A DNA stretch of 64,000 nt, from positions 55,321 through 119,320 of the forward strand of contig NZ_KK211413.1 in the NCBI RefSeq assembly GCF_000622225.1. Direction: 5' to 3'. This document shows, in pieces, positions 28,211 through 37,232 of the stretch (the first letter of the stretch is position 1; each line of letters opens with the position of its first letter). The notes beneath the pieces were generated by a model. That model was not told the DNA's origin. It saw only the letters and a list, made by a program, of their open reading frames with translations, and ran no database searches. The translations under genes were made by a program, and so were the position numbers. Source of the stretch: Roseomonas mucosa ATCC BAA-692. Lineage in GTDB: Bacteria > Pseudomonadota > Alphaproteobacteria > Acetobacterales > Acetobacteraceae.

Positions 28211-28543
28211 TCAGGCGCTCATCTCGCGGCAGGACGCGGCACACTTGCGACACTGCGCGACGCAGTCCTCCATGCCACCCACGGCCTCGCAGCTTTTGGC
28301 GCACTCCTCGCAGATCTCGGCGCATTCGGCGCAGGTGTGCTTATGGTGGGGCGTGCCGATCAGCATCATGTTGGCGGAGGTCTGGCAGATGGTGGCGCAA
28401 GCCATCATGAGCCTGAAGTGCTGCGGCTCTACGTGCTTGCCGCCCGCCTCGAGGCAGTGGTTCATGGCCATGCCGAGGCAGGTGGAGTGGCAGCGCAGGC
28501 ATTCCTCGATGCAGGCCTGCATGGCGGGGGTCATCTGATGCAT
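28211..28543 (-). CDS. Four-helix-bundle copper storage protein (Csp/DUF326 family)
   Basis: A 110-residue protein with 14 Cys residues spaced along predicted helices, such as ACIEECLRCHSTC, ACATICQTS and CAECAEICEECAKSCE, and a last helix DCVAQCRKCAASC. This is the pattern of the Csp copper storage proteins, in which Cys residues line a four-helix bundle and bind many Cu(I) ions. No signal peptide is present, so it should be the cytosolic Csp3 type. ATG 28543 follows a GGAGAAG-like site. It lies in the leftward copper block between a Cys-rich secreted protein and the RTX-type protein. Confidence 0.9.
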   Translation of the reverse strand: MHQMTPAMQACIEECLRCHSTCLGMAMNHCLEAGGKHVEPQHFRLMMACATICQTSANMMLIGTPHHKHTCAECAEICEECAKSCEAVGGMEDCVAQCRKCAASCREMSA

Positions 28544-28709
28544 TTCTCTTCTCCGTAAGGGCTTCCATGAGGGAAGGCTCGCCGACCCGTGCGCCGGGCC
28601 GACGGCCGGTCCAGGTGGAGCGCTGGCTTGGTCCCGCGCCCTCTCGGCAGCGGTAAGGCCACGCTCCGCCATCCGCGGGCCATTGGCTCCGCGGACGGCT
28701 TGGTGCGCC

Positions 28710-29126
28710 CTATCGGGGTGGTGGAGAGGGAAGGTCCGGCGTGATGCCCACGACCGCCGCCGTGGGCGTGGCGAAGAAGCCGCCACGGCTGACCAGGAGC
28801 GCGGCCTGAAGTCTCGTCGTCGGCAGCAGCGCGGCGCCGCTCCCGCAATGCCCGAGGGTGCAGCACCCGGGCCGCATGCCGTCGTCACCGCAGTTCGGGC
28901 AGCACTTCTTCCCAGTCCCTCGGCCCTTCATGGCGGGGCCGGATGAGCGCATGGCCTGGGACGCGGGTGCCGGACGGCCCGCATGGACGGAGGCCTGCAT
29001 GGCGACCGGGACGGCGGACGCCATGGGGGCACCACGATGGGCCGAAGCGGGCACGGCAAGCAGGGACACGCACAGGGTGAGCGCCAGAACAACTACAGCT
29101 TGGATTGCGCTCGCCGTCAGGCGCAT
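28710..29126 (-). CDS. Secreted or membrane-anchored Cys-rich small protein, unknown function
   Basis: A 138-residue protein with an N-terminal hydrophobic segment (AIQAVVVLALTLCVSLLAVP, signal peptide ending near ASA), an Ala/Gly/Met-rich stretch, and a Cys cluster KKCCPNCGDDGMRPGCC that continues TLGHCGS. A second hydrophobic stretch follows. The Cys cluster suggests periplasmic metal binding. The ATG at 29126 is set by the signal peptide. The family is not recognised, but similar small proteins sit in copper-resistance loci. Confidence 0.6.
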   Translation of the reverse strand: MRLTASAIQAVVVLALTLCVSLLAVPASAHRGAPMASAVPVAMQASVHAGRPAPASQAMRSSGPAMKGRGTGKKCCPNCGDDGMRPGCCTLGHCGSGAALLPTTRLQAALLVSRGGFFATPTAAVVGITPDLPSPPPR

Positions 29127-29324
29127 CGGTTCGTCCGCTCCACTGGTACCCCAGTAAGGCGTCAATCCAGGCCGGGTTGCGCTTCCAGCCGCACAAGGCG
29201 GCGATCCGGGACACGCCGTCCCGACCTGGGCCACCAGGGCGTCAGAGTGGCCGCCGGAGCCACGGCCGGGTTGCGTTGACCTGGCAAGACGCCTGCGGCT
29301 GCCGAGGATCCTGTACGATCGCCG

Positions 29325-29597
29325 TCAGCCGCGGCCAGGGCCGAACGAGGAACTCCCACCGCGCTCCACTCCCGGCCTGACGTCGTCGCGCGCCTCCCCG
29401 TGACCGGCATGCCCGCCGTGGCCGTGGTGCATGAACAGATGCATCAGGGGGCAGGCCAGCAGGAGCAGGTACGGCAGCACGCCGAGGACGTGCGCGTAGT
29501 GCTCCCGCAGGACATAGAACGCGGCGATCAAGGCGAACCCGATGACGGCGATGCCGGTCCGGCTGCGCCACCAAGAGGAATCAGCATGGTCATGCAT
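29325..29597 (-). CDS. DUF2933-type small membrane protein
   Basis: A 90-residue protein: an N-terminal MHDHADSSWWRSRTG, two hydrophobic helices (IAVIGFALIAAFYVL and VLGVLPYLLLLACPLMHLFM) and a His/Gly-rich tail HHGHGGHAGHGE. This matches the DUF2933 pattern of short two-span proteins found with copper and cation efflux genes. AGGAG lies about eight bases before ATG 29597. The His-rich tail could bind metal. It lies downstream of copD in the leftward copper block. Confidence 0.8.
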   Translation of the reverse strand: MHDHADSSWWRSRTGIAVIGFALIAAFYVLREHYAHVLGVLPYLLLLACPLMHLFMHHGHGGHAGHGEARDDVRPGVERGGSSSFGPGRG

Positions 29598-29774
29598 CTT
29601 GGATCTCCTTCCCACATCCGGATCATTGCCCTCCGGTCCGTGCCCGCGCCTTGATCTGGGACAAGGCACCGGGGAGCCTTCCGCGTCGACGCCCGGCTGG
29701 GTCCAGCGGACAGGTGGTTCACGCACGGAGCGCCGCGCCGACATGGCCAGCGCTCCGCGTTGGCACGCGGCTGG

Positions 29775-30665
29775 CTACACGCCCTCGGGGCGCGGGCTGG
29801 TCGACGTCATCTCGGCAACGGCCCAGAAGACCAGCACCATCACAACGATTTCCCAGCCGATCGAAGCTGCGAGGCGGGCGCCGGAGCCCGGTGCCCCGGC
29901 AGCCAGGGCTGGAGTCAGTCGGAAGCGGTGCCAGGCGGCGAAACCCAATAAGGCGCCGACCAGCGCGACCTTGACGAGCAGGGCCCAGCCGTAGGCGGTG
30001 GTCACCAGCAGGTCCAGTTGTCCGACCAACAGCCACGCCAGCGTCACACCGGCCAGGATAAGACCACCGACGACCCAGGAGGCTGCCCGCGCCCACTCCT
30101 CGACCACGGTGACGGCCCCCGGGCCCGCTCGCTTGGAGGCGATCAGGAGGGGCCACAGGCTGCCCGCCCAGAAGGCCGCCGCAAGCAGGTGCACCACCAG
30201 CGCCGTGGCCAGCAGCCACCGTGGCTGGTGCTGCGTCGTATGGCCGACCGCCGTGAAGCTTGCGGCGACCGCGAGCACGCCAGCGGCCCCGAGCGGCCAG
30301 GCCGCGCGTCCAATCCGGGTCGCCAGCGCCACGGCCAGCAGGCCCGCCCAGGTGACCAGCACGGACATGCCGGGACGCGAACCCAGCATCATCTCCCAGA
30401 TCTCGGCGTCGAACGGATCGCCATCCGACGCCAGGGCGACCTGGGCCGCTAGCCAAGCAAGGCTCGAGCCCAATCCCGCCGCCACCATGACCAGGGTCAG
30501 GCGGCGGCATGCGGCGACGTCACCGGCGTCCTGTAGGCGCCCGAAGCCCATGGCGAAGATGGCAAGGCCAGCCGCACCGAGGCACGACACGTAGTAGGCG
30601 AAGCGCAGCGCCACGGAGAGGGCGCGCAGCAGGTCCGGCTCAGGCCCAAGCAGTTCGAGGATCAC
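29775..30665 (-). CDS. copD: Copper resistance membrane protein CopD
   Basis: A 296-residue inner-membrane protein with about eight hydrophobic spans and the CopD domain in the C-terminal half. Conserved features include AVGHTTQH, LLAAAFWAGSLWPLL and VKVALVGALLGFAAWHRFRL. CopD works with periplasmic CopC to move copper across the inner membrane. The start is GTG 30665, overlapping the copC stop by four bases (GTGA). The longer open frame upstream lies across copC and is not used. Confidence 0.88.
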   Translation of the reverse strand: MILELLGPEPDLLRALSVALRFAYYVSCLGAAGLAIFAMGFGRLQDAGDVAACRRLTLVMVAAGLGSSLAWLAAQVALASDGDPFDAEIWEMMLGSRPGMSVLVTWAGLLAVALATRIGRAAWPLGAAGVLAVAASFTAVGHTTQHQPRWLLATALVVHLLAAAFWAGSLWPLLIASKRAGPGAVTVVEEWARAASWVVGGLILAGVTLAWLLVGQLDLLVTTAYGWALLVKVALVGALLGFAAWHRFRLTPALAAGAPGSGARLAASIGWEIVVMVLVFWAVAEMTSTSPRPEGV

Positions 30666-31039
30666 CGGGCCGCGTTCACCGCAAACCGCACCGCCCCGCT
30701 CATGACGTGGCCGTCGTCGCCCATCGCGCGCCACTCGAGCCGATAGGCGCCGGGACGCAGGGGAGCCACCAGCGTTGCCGTCACCTGGCTGGACGCAGCC
30801 CGGCCACCTTCGCGACGCACCTGGTGCTCCCGGCCGCCCTCGTCGAGCAGGCGCAACGCGGTCACGCGGCAGTCTTCGGTGAAGGCCAGGCTGAGCGTGC
30901 GGGGGGACGCGTTCAGCGTTGCGCCGTCGGCCGGGTCGGACGAGTGCATCATCGCGTGCGCGGAGGCGGCGCCGGGAACCAGGACGCCGAGGGCGGCGGC
31001 GAGGATGCCGTGGCGGAGGAAGGTGGAGCGAGAAAGCAT
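30662..31039 (-). CDS. copC: Periplasmic copper-binding protein CopC
   Basis: A 125-residue protein with a signal peptide (STFLRHGILAAALGVLVPGA; mature N-terminus expected at HAMMHSSDPADG) and the CopC beta-sandwich. The N-terminal His and the DGHVMSG loop near residue 112 supply the Cu(II)-site ligands seen in CopC proteins. It hands copper to CopD, to which it is coupled by overlap. Confidence 0.92.
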   Translation of the reverse strand: MLSRSTFLRHGILAAALGVLVPGAASAHAMMHSSDPADGATLNASPRTLSLAFTEDCRVTALRLLDEGGREHQVRREGGRAASSQVTATLVAPLRPGAYRLEWRAMGDDGHVMSGAVRFAVNAAR

Positions 31040-31196
31040 GGAAATCTCCTGTCAGCGCTCGCCGCGGCCTGCCGCCCCGGCGATCATCCGACCCCCTCAA
31101 TAAGCAGGCAGTGGACACCCCGCAGCGGCGTTTTCCCACCATTTTATTGCTGCTGGGCTGCTACCCACGTCGGGAACACGGCGAACATGGACGACC

Positions 31197-31583
31197 TCAC
31201 CTCGCGGGCTGCCGGGACAGCCAAGTCCGCAGGTGGCTGATCTCCTGCTGCTGCTTCTGGATGACCTCCTCGGCCATCTTCCGCATCTCGGGGTCGCGGC
31301 CATGCTCGAGTTCCACGCGAGCCATGTCGATGGCGGCTTGATGGTGCTTGGCCATCATGCTCGCGAAGTCCCGGTCGGCGTTACCAGAGGGGGCCTCGGC
31401 CGCCATCTCCCGGTTCATCTTTTCCATGGCGGCGTGGTACCCGGCTGTGGCGCCTTGGGCGGCCGCACCCTGGCCGGTCGCGGATTGACTGGCGCCCTGC
31501 GCCAGCGAGGGCGCAGCCCACAGGAGCGGGGCCGCAATGATAGCCAGGGCGGCCGAATGGGCTGCGCGGCGGTCGATCGTCAT
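31197..31583 (-). CDS. Periplasmic DUF305 protein
   Basis: A 128-residue protein with a signal peptide (from MTIDRRAAHSAALAIIAAPL to a site near SLAQG), an Ala/Gln/Gly-rich linker and a DUF305 domain. The domain carries DFASMMAKHHQAAIDMARVE (His-His pair) and a final helix EVIQKQQQEISHLRTWL. It is the second DUF305 protein of the copper block and lies between the sensor kinase and copC, 157 bases from copC. It probably binds copper or another metal in the periplasm. Confidence 0.87.
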   Translation of the reverse strand: MTIDRRAAHSAALAIIAAPLLWAAPSLAQGASQSATGQGAAAQGATAGYHAAMEKMNREMAAEAPSGNADRDFASMMAKHHQAAIDMARVELEHGRDPEMRKMAEEVIQKQQQEISHLRTWLSRQPAR

Positions 31584-31708
31584 CGGCTTCGGTCCTTTGC
31601 TCTGGTCGGACGCGATGCCCCGAGACCGACCGCGCGTGACACGGCCGGTGAACATCGTTCTCGACGCCTGCTTTAACGATCGCTGCGGACGTCGGGATCG
31701 TCGGCCAA

Positions 31709-33067
31709 TTACAACGCTTTATTGCAGCCCACGCCGACAGTTCCACGAGGGAACCGCACCGTCACCACCGTCCCGCGTCCCGCGGCGCTCTCGATGGCTA
31801 GCCCGCCGCCGTGGGCCTCGACAATGGCGCGCGCGGTCGAGAGGCCGAGGCCGCTCCCGCCGCCCGCCGCACGCGTGCGGTCGCCGCGGAAGAACGGCTC
31901 GGTAACCCTTGGCAGATCCTCCGGCGGAATGCCGGGACCGTGGTCGCCGACCCGCACCAGCACGTCGTCGGCGTGGGCCTCAACCTCCACCCAGGGATCG
32001 CGCCCATGGCGCGCGGCATTGGCCACCAGGTTGGTCACGGCCCGCTTCACAGCGACGCGCCGCACCGATGCAACCGCCTCCTCGTCCATGCGCCCCTCCC
32101 GGACGGGGGTGCCCGCCTCGGCGAACTCGTCCACGACGGTGCGGAGGAGCGCGGTGAACGCCAGCGGCTGGACGGCCTCACCAGCATGCCCCCCGCGCAG
32201 GTAGGCGAGCACGTCTGAGACCATGGTCTCCATCTCCGCAAGGTCGCGCCGAACCGGCTCCCGGACCTCGTCGGGCATCTCCTCGGCGCGCAGGCGCAGG
32301 CGGGCGATCGGCGACATTAGGTCGTGCGACAGCGCGCCCAGGGCCAGCGTCCGCTGCCGGAACGCGTCGCGCGTCCTGGCGGCCATGTCGTTCAGCGCCT
32401 CGGCCAACTGCCTCACCTCGCGGGGGCCGGAGGCTGCCAGGAGCGGCGCCGCGCGCTCGATGTCCATGCCGGAGACGGTCCTTGCCAGGGCGGCAACCGG
32501 CGCCGAGACCGAGCGCGCGGCGACGCCTACGGCCACCAGCAGCGCCAGGCCGATGGCGGCCGCATAGAGGTGCAGCGCACTCCTGTCGGCGGACAGGACG
32601 TTGAGGGAGGCGATCTCCACGTCGAGCCAGGATCCATCCTGGAGGCGCGCCATGGCAGCGATGTCGACGATCCGGTCCGATGTCGCGTCGTGGCGCCCGG
32701 GGCGGACCCGCACCTCGGTGGCGAGGCCCGACAAGGCCAGGGTGCGGGCTGCCAGAGTGCCCCACTCACCCGGAAGAGGGTGTTCGGGCGTGGGCGCCGG
32801 GTCGCGCCGCCAGTGCACGCTCAGGTCCACCCGGGAAAGGGCGTGCGCCACGTGGTCGCGGTCCGCCTCGGGCGCGGCGCCCACGGCGTCCATCAGTGTC
32901 GCGAGGCGGTGGGCCAGCAGTTCCTCGGTCCCGCGCTCCACCGCTTGGCGGAGGAGGATGTCGTGCACCCCGATCATGGCCGCGAAGAGAACCGCGAAGC
33001 CGACCGTCAGTGCCGCGAGCGTGCGGGCGGCCAGGGACTGCGGGATGAAGCGCCTCACGCCGACCAT
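31709..33067 (-). CDS. Sensor histidine kinase of the copA/copCD block
   Basis: A 452-residue inner-membrane kinase: span 1 near residues 15-38, a periplasmic domain of about 120 residues, span 2 near 168-188, a HAMP-like linker, the phospho-acceptor H-box ALSHDLMSPIARLRLR, and a HATPase_c domain with N-box NLVANAARHG, G1 DHGPGIP and G2 GGGSGLGLSTARAI. It overlaps the response-regulator gene by 13 bases, so the two form a pair. The copper context suggests a CusS/CopS-like role; the periplasmic sensor has no clear Met-rich site. Confidence 0.9.
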   Translation of the reverse strand: MVGVRRFIPQSLAARTLAALTVGFAVLFAAMIGVHDILLRQAVERGTEELLAHRLATLMDAVGAAPEADRDHVAHALSRVDLSVHWRRDPAPTPEHPLPGEWGTLAARTLALSGLATEVRVRPGRHDATSDRIVDIAAMARLQDGSWLDVEIASLNVLSADRSALHLYAAAIGLALLVAVGVAARSVSAPVAALARTVSGMDIERAAPLLAASGPREVRQLAEALNDMAARTRDAFRQRTLALGALSHDLMSPIARLRLRAEEMPDEVREPVRRDLAEMETMVSDVLAYLRGGHAGEAVQPLAFTALLRTVVDEFAEAGTPVREGRMDEEAVASVRRVAVKRAVTNLVANAARHGRDPWVEVEAHADDVLVRVGDHGPGIPPEDLPRVTEPFFRGDRTRAAGGGSGLGLSTARAIVEAHGGGLAIESAAGRGTVVTVRFPRGTVGVGCNKAL

Positions 33068-33849
33068 TCCACGGGGCTCGATAGCAGGTAGCCGATGCCC
33101 CGCACGGTCTTGATCAGGCCCGGCTCACCATCCTCGTGCGGACGAGGACCCAGCTTGGCGCGTAACCGGCTGATCTGCACGTCCATGGAGCGGTCCAGCC
33201 CGCCGTAAGGGCGGTTCCGGGCGAGGTCCAGGAGTTGGTCGCGCGTCAGGATCCGCTGCGGCCGCTCGACGAAGGCGAGCAGGAGGTCGTACTCGCCGCT
33301 CGTCAGTTCGACGGCCACCCCGTCCGGCCGGAGCAGTTCGCGCCGCCTGGTGTGCAGGGACCACACGGCAAAGCGCGCCACCTCATGCCCCAGCGCACCC
33401 GGGGAGCCCTCCTGGTCTTCGACCCGGCGCAAAACAGCGCGGATGCGGGCCACCAGTTCGCGGGGATCGGCTGGCTTCACGACGAAGTCGTCGGCACCCA
33501 GTTCCAGTCCAATGACCCGGTCCGAGGTCTCGGCCAAAGCAGTGAGAATGATCACCGGCACCCGCCCCTCGGCGCGGAGGTCGCGGCAGAGTTCGAATCC
33601 CGACTGGCCGGGCAGCATCACATCGAGCAGGACGAGGTTCACCGGCGCCGCCGCCAGGAGGCGCCGCATCTCGACACCGTCCCGGGCGCCGGTGGCCCGG
33701 AACCCGTTCCGGCGCAGCAGGGAGAGCAGGAGCTTGCGGAGATCCTCGTCGTCCTCGACGACCAGGACGTGCCGCCCCTCGCCGGACATAGGAGGCAGGT
33801 CCGCGGGCGACGTGCCCCGGAAACCGTCGGTGGTGGAGCGGTCGGTCAA
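33055..33849 (-). CDS. OmpR-family response regulator of the copA/copCD block
   Basis: A 264-residue regulator. The receiver domain has acidic residues VVEDDED (30-36), phospho-acceptor Asp in LVLLDVMLPG, Thr in ILTALAE and Lys in VVKPADP. The C-terminal winged helix has ELTSGEYDLLLAF and IKTVRGIGYLL. It starts about 25 bases downstream of the copA ATPase and overlaps the kinase gene. About 25 residues before the receiver are extra compared with the family norm. Confidence 0.92.
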   Translation of the reverse strand: MTDRSTTDGFRGTSPADLPPMSGEGRHVLVVEDDEDLRKLLLSLLRRNGFRATGARDGVEMRRLLAAAPVNLVLLDVMLPGQSGFELCRDLRAEGRVPVIILTALAETSDRVIGLELGADDFVVKPADPRELVARIRAVLRRVEDQEGSPGALGHEVARFAVWSLHTRRRELLRPDGVAVELTSGEYDLLLAFVERPQRILTRDQLLDLARNRPYGGLDRSMDVQISRLRAKLGPRPHEDGEPGLIKTVRGIGYLLSSPVEWSA

Positions 33850-33874
33850 TTTGCGTTCCCCTCGACCACGCCCG

Positions 33875-36265
33875 TCAGATGCGCGTGGTCCGCAGGCGCA
33901 GCGCGTTGCCGATCACCGAGACGGAGCTCAGCGCCATGGCCAGGGCCGCGACGATGGGGCTGAGCAACAGGCCCAACACCGGGTAGAGCACACCCGCCGC
34001 CAAGGGCACCCCAGCCGCGTTGTAGACGAAGGCAAAGAACAGGTTCTGCCTGATATTCCTCATCGTCGCTCGGCTCAGTGTCCGGGCCCGCGCGATGCCC
34101 GCGAGGTCGCCCTTCACCAACGTCACACCCGCGCTCTGCATGGCAACGTCCGTGCCGGTGCCCATGGCGATGCCGACATCGGCTTCGGCCAGCGCCGGGG
34201 CATCATTCACCCCGTCGCCCGCCATGGCGACAACCTTCCCCTGGGCCCGGAGCTCCCGGACGATGCGGTGTTTGTCCTCGGGCAGCACGTCGCCCTGGAA
34301 CTCATCGATGCCGAGCCTGCGGGCCACCGCTTCCGCCGTCGTGCGGTTGTCGCCGGTCAGCATGACGATGTGGATGCCGCTGGCGCGCAGGCTCTCCAGC
34401 GCTGCGGGGGTGCTCTGCTTGACTGGATCGGCGACCGCGATGACGCCGCCCGGGCCTCCGTCCACCGCCAGGAACAGCGCCGTGCCGCCCTCGCGCCGGA
34501 GTTCGTCGGCCTTGGCGGCGAGACCACCCAGGTCCACCCCGAGCTCCTGCATCAGCCGCGCGTTGCCCAGCGCCACCCGGCGCCCGCTTACGATGCCGGT
34601 CACGCCCTTGCCGGTAACGGAGGCGAAGTCGGCGGGCTCGCCGAAGGCGATGCCGCGCTCCTTGGCGGCGGCCACGACTGCCGCCGCCAGTGGGTGCTCA
34701 CTGGACCGCTCCAGGCTGGCCGCCAACGGCAGCACCTCGGCCTCGGTCAGGCCGGGAGCCGGAACCACGGCCACGACCTTCGGCTTGCCTTCCGTCAGCG
34801 TGCCGGTCTTGTCCACCACCAGCGTGTCGACCTTCTCCATGTGCTCTAGCGCCTCGGCGTTCTTGATGAGCACGCCTGCGGACGCGCCCTTGCCGACGCC
34901 GACCATGATGCTCATGGGCGTGGCCAGGCCGAGCGCGCAGGGGCAGGCGATGATGAGCACGGAGACAGCGGCGATCAGCCCGTAGGAGAGCGCTGGCGAC
35001 GGACCCCAGACCGCCCAGGCGACGAAGGCGATGACCGCGATGGCCATGACGGCGGGGACGAACCAGCCCGCCACCGTGTCGGCCATGCGCTGGATGGGCG
35101 CCCGGCTGCGCTGCGCCTCGGCAACCATGGCGACGATGCGCGACAGCATGGTGTCGGAGCCGACCTTGTCCGCCCGCATCACCAGCGCGCCGGTGCCGTT
35201 CACCGTGCCACCGATGACCTTGGCGCCGGGCTGCTTCTCGACCGGCAGGGATTCGCCGGTCACCATGGACTCGTCCACGGCCCCGCTCCCCTCCAGCACT
35301 TCGCCATCCACCGGCACGCTCTCGCCCGGCCGCACGCGCAGCCGGTCACCCGCATGCACCTCGGCCAAGGGAATCTCCTCGTCCGAGCCGTCCGCACGGA
35401 TGCGGCGCGCGGTCTTGGGCGCCATGTTGAGCAGGGCGCGGATGGCGCCGCCGGTCTGCTCGCGGGCGCGCAGTTCCAGCACCTGGCCTAGCAGCACCAG
35501 GACGGTGATGACGGCCGCAGCCTCGAAGTAGACGGCGACCGTGTCGTCCATCCTGCGGAACCCTTCGGGGAAGACGCCGGGCGCGAAGGTCGCGACCAGG
35601 CTGTAGAGATAGGCGGCGCCGGTGCCGAGCGCGATCAGGCTGAACATGTTCAGGCTGCGGTTCACGACCGACTGCCAGCCGCGCACAAAGAACGGCCAAC
35701 CCGCCCAGAGCACCACGGGCGTCCCGAGCAGGAACTGGAGCCACACAGAGACCCTGGACGGCACCAGGTGGTGGATGTCGAGGCCCGGGATATGCGCACC
35801 CATCTCCAGCACAAGGATGGGAAGGGTCAGGACCAGGCCGACCCAGAACCGCCGCGTCATGTCGGCGAGTTCCGCGTTAGGCGCGGCCTCGGCGGTAACC
35901 TGTAGCGGCTCCAGGGCCATGCCGCAGATTGGGCAGTTGCCCGGGCCCTGCTGGCGGACCTCTGGGTGCATCGGGCAGGTGTAGATCGCGGCCTTCTCCG
36001 CCGCCGTCAGCGCGGCCACCTTCTCTGCCTTCAGATATCTGTCGGGGTCGGTCTCGAACTTTGACTTGCAGCCCGCCGAGCAGAAATGGAAGGCGGCGCC
36101 GCCGTGATGTGCGTGGTGCGGCGTCTTGGCCGGGTCGACCTCCATCCCGCAAACGGGGTCGCGGACCTTGGGCGCGTTGTTGTTGGCCGGGTGCACGGCC
36201 GGTGGCACATCATGGCCGTGATGGTGGCCATGGTGATGGTGGTGATCGTGATGACGCTCGTCCAT
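33875..36265 (-). CDS. copA: Cu(I)-exporting P1B-type ATPase CopA (YHS and CPMHP-type N-terminus)
   Basis: A 796-residue copper-export ATPase. The N-terminus is His-rich, then has a YHS-like domain ([11 protein letters not shown]...[13 protein letters not shown]) and a heavy-metal-binding [18 protein letters not shown] module. No CxxC HMA domain is seen. The ATPase core has TGES, the membrane metal site CPC in [13 protein letters not shown], the phosphorylation motif DKTGTLTEG, the HP dipeptide in [10 protein letters not shown], and [19 protein letters not shown] 36265 is preferred, eight bases after AGGGAG; a GTG lies nine bases upstream. It is transcribed divergently from copZ across paired MerR-type operators and leads into the response regulator and kinase. 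Confidence 0.93.
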   Translation of the reverse strand: MDERHHDHHHHHGHHHGHDVPPAVHPANNNAPKVRDPVCGMEVDPAKTPHHAHHGGAAFHFCSAGCKSKFETDPDRYLKAEKVAALTAAEKAAIYTCPMHPEVRQQGPGNCPICGMALEPLQVTAEAAPNAELADMTRRFWVGLVLTLPILVLEMGAHIPGLDIHHLVPSRVSVWLQFLLGTPVVLWAGWPFFVRGWQSVVNRSLNMFSLIALGTGAAYLYSLVATFAPGVFPEGFRRMDDTVAVYFEAAAVITVLVLLGQVLELRAREQTGGAIRALLNMAPKTARRIRADGSDEEIPLAEVHAGDRLRVRPGESVPVDGEVLEGSGAVDESMVTGESLPVEKQPGAKVIGGTVNGTGALVMRADKVGSDTMLSRIVAMVAEAQRSRAPIQRMADTVAGWFVPAVMAIAVIAFVAWAVWGPSPALSYGLIAAVSVLIIACPCALGLATPMSIMVGVGKGASAGVLIKNAEALEHMEKVDTLVVDKTGTLTEGKPKVVAVVPAPGLTEAEVLPLAASLERSSEHPLAAAVVAAAKERGIAFGEPADFASVTGKGVTGIVSGRRVALGNARLMQELGVDLGGLAAKADELRREGGTALFLAVDGGPGGVIAVADPVKQSTPAALESLRASGIHIVMLTGDNRTTAEAVARRLGIDEFQGDVLPEDKHRIVRELRAQGKVVAMAGDGVNDAPALAEADVGIAMGTGTDVAMQSAGVTLVKGDLAGIARARTLSRATMRNIRQNLFFAFVYNAAGVPLAAGVLYPVLGLLLSPIVAALAMALSSVSVIGNALRLRTTRI

Positions 36266-36317
36266 CTGCGGCACTCCCTACGGCCGCCGTGGCCGTTCCA
36301 TTGGGCTGAGATGGAGT

Positions 36318-36338
36318 TTCCCAGTGTGGGAAGGTCAA
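36318..36338 (-). promoter_or_regulatory. MerR/CueR-type promoter-operator for copA ATPase
   Basis: On the minus strand a -35 TTGACC (36338-36333) runs directly into the perfect dyad TTCCCA-CAC-TGGGAA (36332-36318). Placing the dyad just after the -35 hexamer in a stretched spacer is the hallmark of MerR-family activated promoters. The sequence resembles CueR sites. No good -10 consensus is visible at the expected place. Confidence 0.7.
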
Positions 36339-36364
36339 GGCGCCGCAAGGGTTCGGCCAGCGCC

Positions 36365-36386
36365 TTGACCTTCCCACGGGGGCAAG
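36365..36386 (+). promoter_or_regulatory. MerR/CueR-type promoter-operator for copZ
   Basis: A -35 TTGACC (36365-36370) overlaps the dyad CTTCCC-ACGGG-GGCAAG (36370-36386). It mirrors the copA-side operator about 30 bases away, so a single CueR-like regulator probably controls both the exporter and its chaperone. No cueR gene lies nearby, so the regulator would act from elsewhere. Confidence 0.7.
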
Positions 36387-36423
36387 CCCCACCTGTGGCG
36401 CGGTCACTCGCGAGGAGAGCACG

Positions 36424-36624
36424 ATGTACCGCTTCGAGGTTCCCGGCATGAAGTGCGGCGGCTGCGCCAAGAAGGTGGAGCGCGCCGTGAAGTCCAAGGA
36501 CGCGTCGGCCGGATTTAGCGCCGACGTCGAAAACAGGCGGGTGACCGTCACCTCCTCCGTGCCGCAGGCGGAACTCGCCGCGGCCATCGAGCAGGCGGGC
36601 TACGCCAACCAGGTGGCCGCCTGA
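36424..36624 (+). CDS. copZ: Copper chaperone CopZ (HMA domain)
   Basis: A 66-residue single heavy-metal-associated domain with the Cu(I)-binding MKCGGC (Cys11, Cys14) after the first strand, and the beta-alpha-beta pattern ending AIEQAGYANQV. It delivers Cu(I) to CopA in the cytoplasm. GAGGAG lies a few bases before ATG 36424. It is divergent from the copA ATPase gene, which itself lacks an HMA domain. Confidence 0.93.
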   Translation: MYRFEVPGMKCGGCAKKVERAVKSKDASAGFSADVENRRVTVTSSVPQAELAAAIEQAGYANQVAA

Positions 36625-36648
36625 GGCCGCTGGCCGATGTCGCGTGAC

Positions 36649-36668
36649 GGGGCGCCCGGGGGCGCCCC
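36649..36668. terminator. Bidirectional GC-rich hairpin between copZ and the lipoprotein gene
   Basis: GGGGCGCC (36649-36656) pairs with GGCGCCCC (36661-36668) around CGGG. It lies between two convergent stop codons, the usual place for a shared terminator. There is no T-run, so the call depends on position and stem strength. Confidence 0.55.
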
Positions 36669-36678
36669 GCCCCGGGGG

Positions 36679-37056
36679 TCAGTGGTTCATCATTTGGCAG
36701 TGCTGCATCATCTGCTGCATCTCCGGCGACAGCGAGCCCCGCTGGGCCTGGGCCCGCATCTGCTGACAGTGCTGCATCATCTGCTGCATGTTCATGCCGC
36801 CCATGCCACCCATGTTGTGGCCCTGCATGCTGGACATGTCGTGGCCGGGCATGGAGCCCATGCCGCCCTGGGCGCCCGAGGTGGCCGTGGCGGCGGACGA
36901 GCCCGGCGGGGTGCTCGGCGCCGGGGTCAGGGACATCTGCGACGAGGTCGGGGTCGCTGCCGGGGGGCCTCCGGGCTGCGCGCAGGCGGCGACGCCCAGC
37001 AGCAGCGTCGCGGCCAAGGCGACCTTGCCGATCGCCTTCGATGTGATGTGGACCAT
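36679..37056 (-). CDS. Met-rich periplasmic lipoprotein
   Basis: A 125-residue protein with a lipoprotein signal peptide (KVALAATLLLGVAAC; lipobox LGVAAC with Cys25 as the expected modified residue). A Pro/Thr/Ser-rich linker and a Met/His/Gln-rich C-terminal half follow (GHDMSSMQGHNMGGMGGMNM, then QQMMQHCQQM). Met-rich periplasmic proteins bind Cu(I). AGGAGG precedes ATG 37056. It is the last gene of the leftward copper oxidase block. Confidence 0.75.
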   Translation of the reverse strand: MVHITSKAIGKVALAATLLLGVAACAQPGGPPAATPTSSQMSLTPAPSTPPGSSAATATSGAQGGMGSMPGHDMSSMQGHNMGGMGGMNMQQMMQHCQQMRAQAQRGSLSPEMQQMMQHCQMMNH

Positions 37057-37232
37057 GTGTCCTCCTAGGGGTGGCAGGGGTTCTTCGGGCGCCCCGGCCC
37101 GCCGCGGCCAGCCAGGGTGACGACGCTGCACGGTGGGTCGGAGGCCAGGCGCCGCGACCGACGCGCCGTGCAGGACGTGGGGTGAAGGCAGGCACTCGGG
37201 CGGCCCGCCGCAAGCGAAGGTGGCGGCCGCGC

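Noticed and set aside
33588-33600. GTTCGAATCC, a tRNA T-loop-like sequence
   Set aside because: It lies in codons of the response-regulator receiver domain, and no acceptor, D or anticodon arms could be drawn around it.
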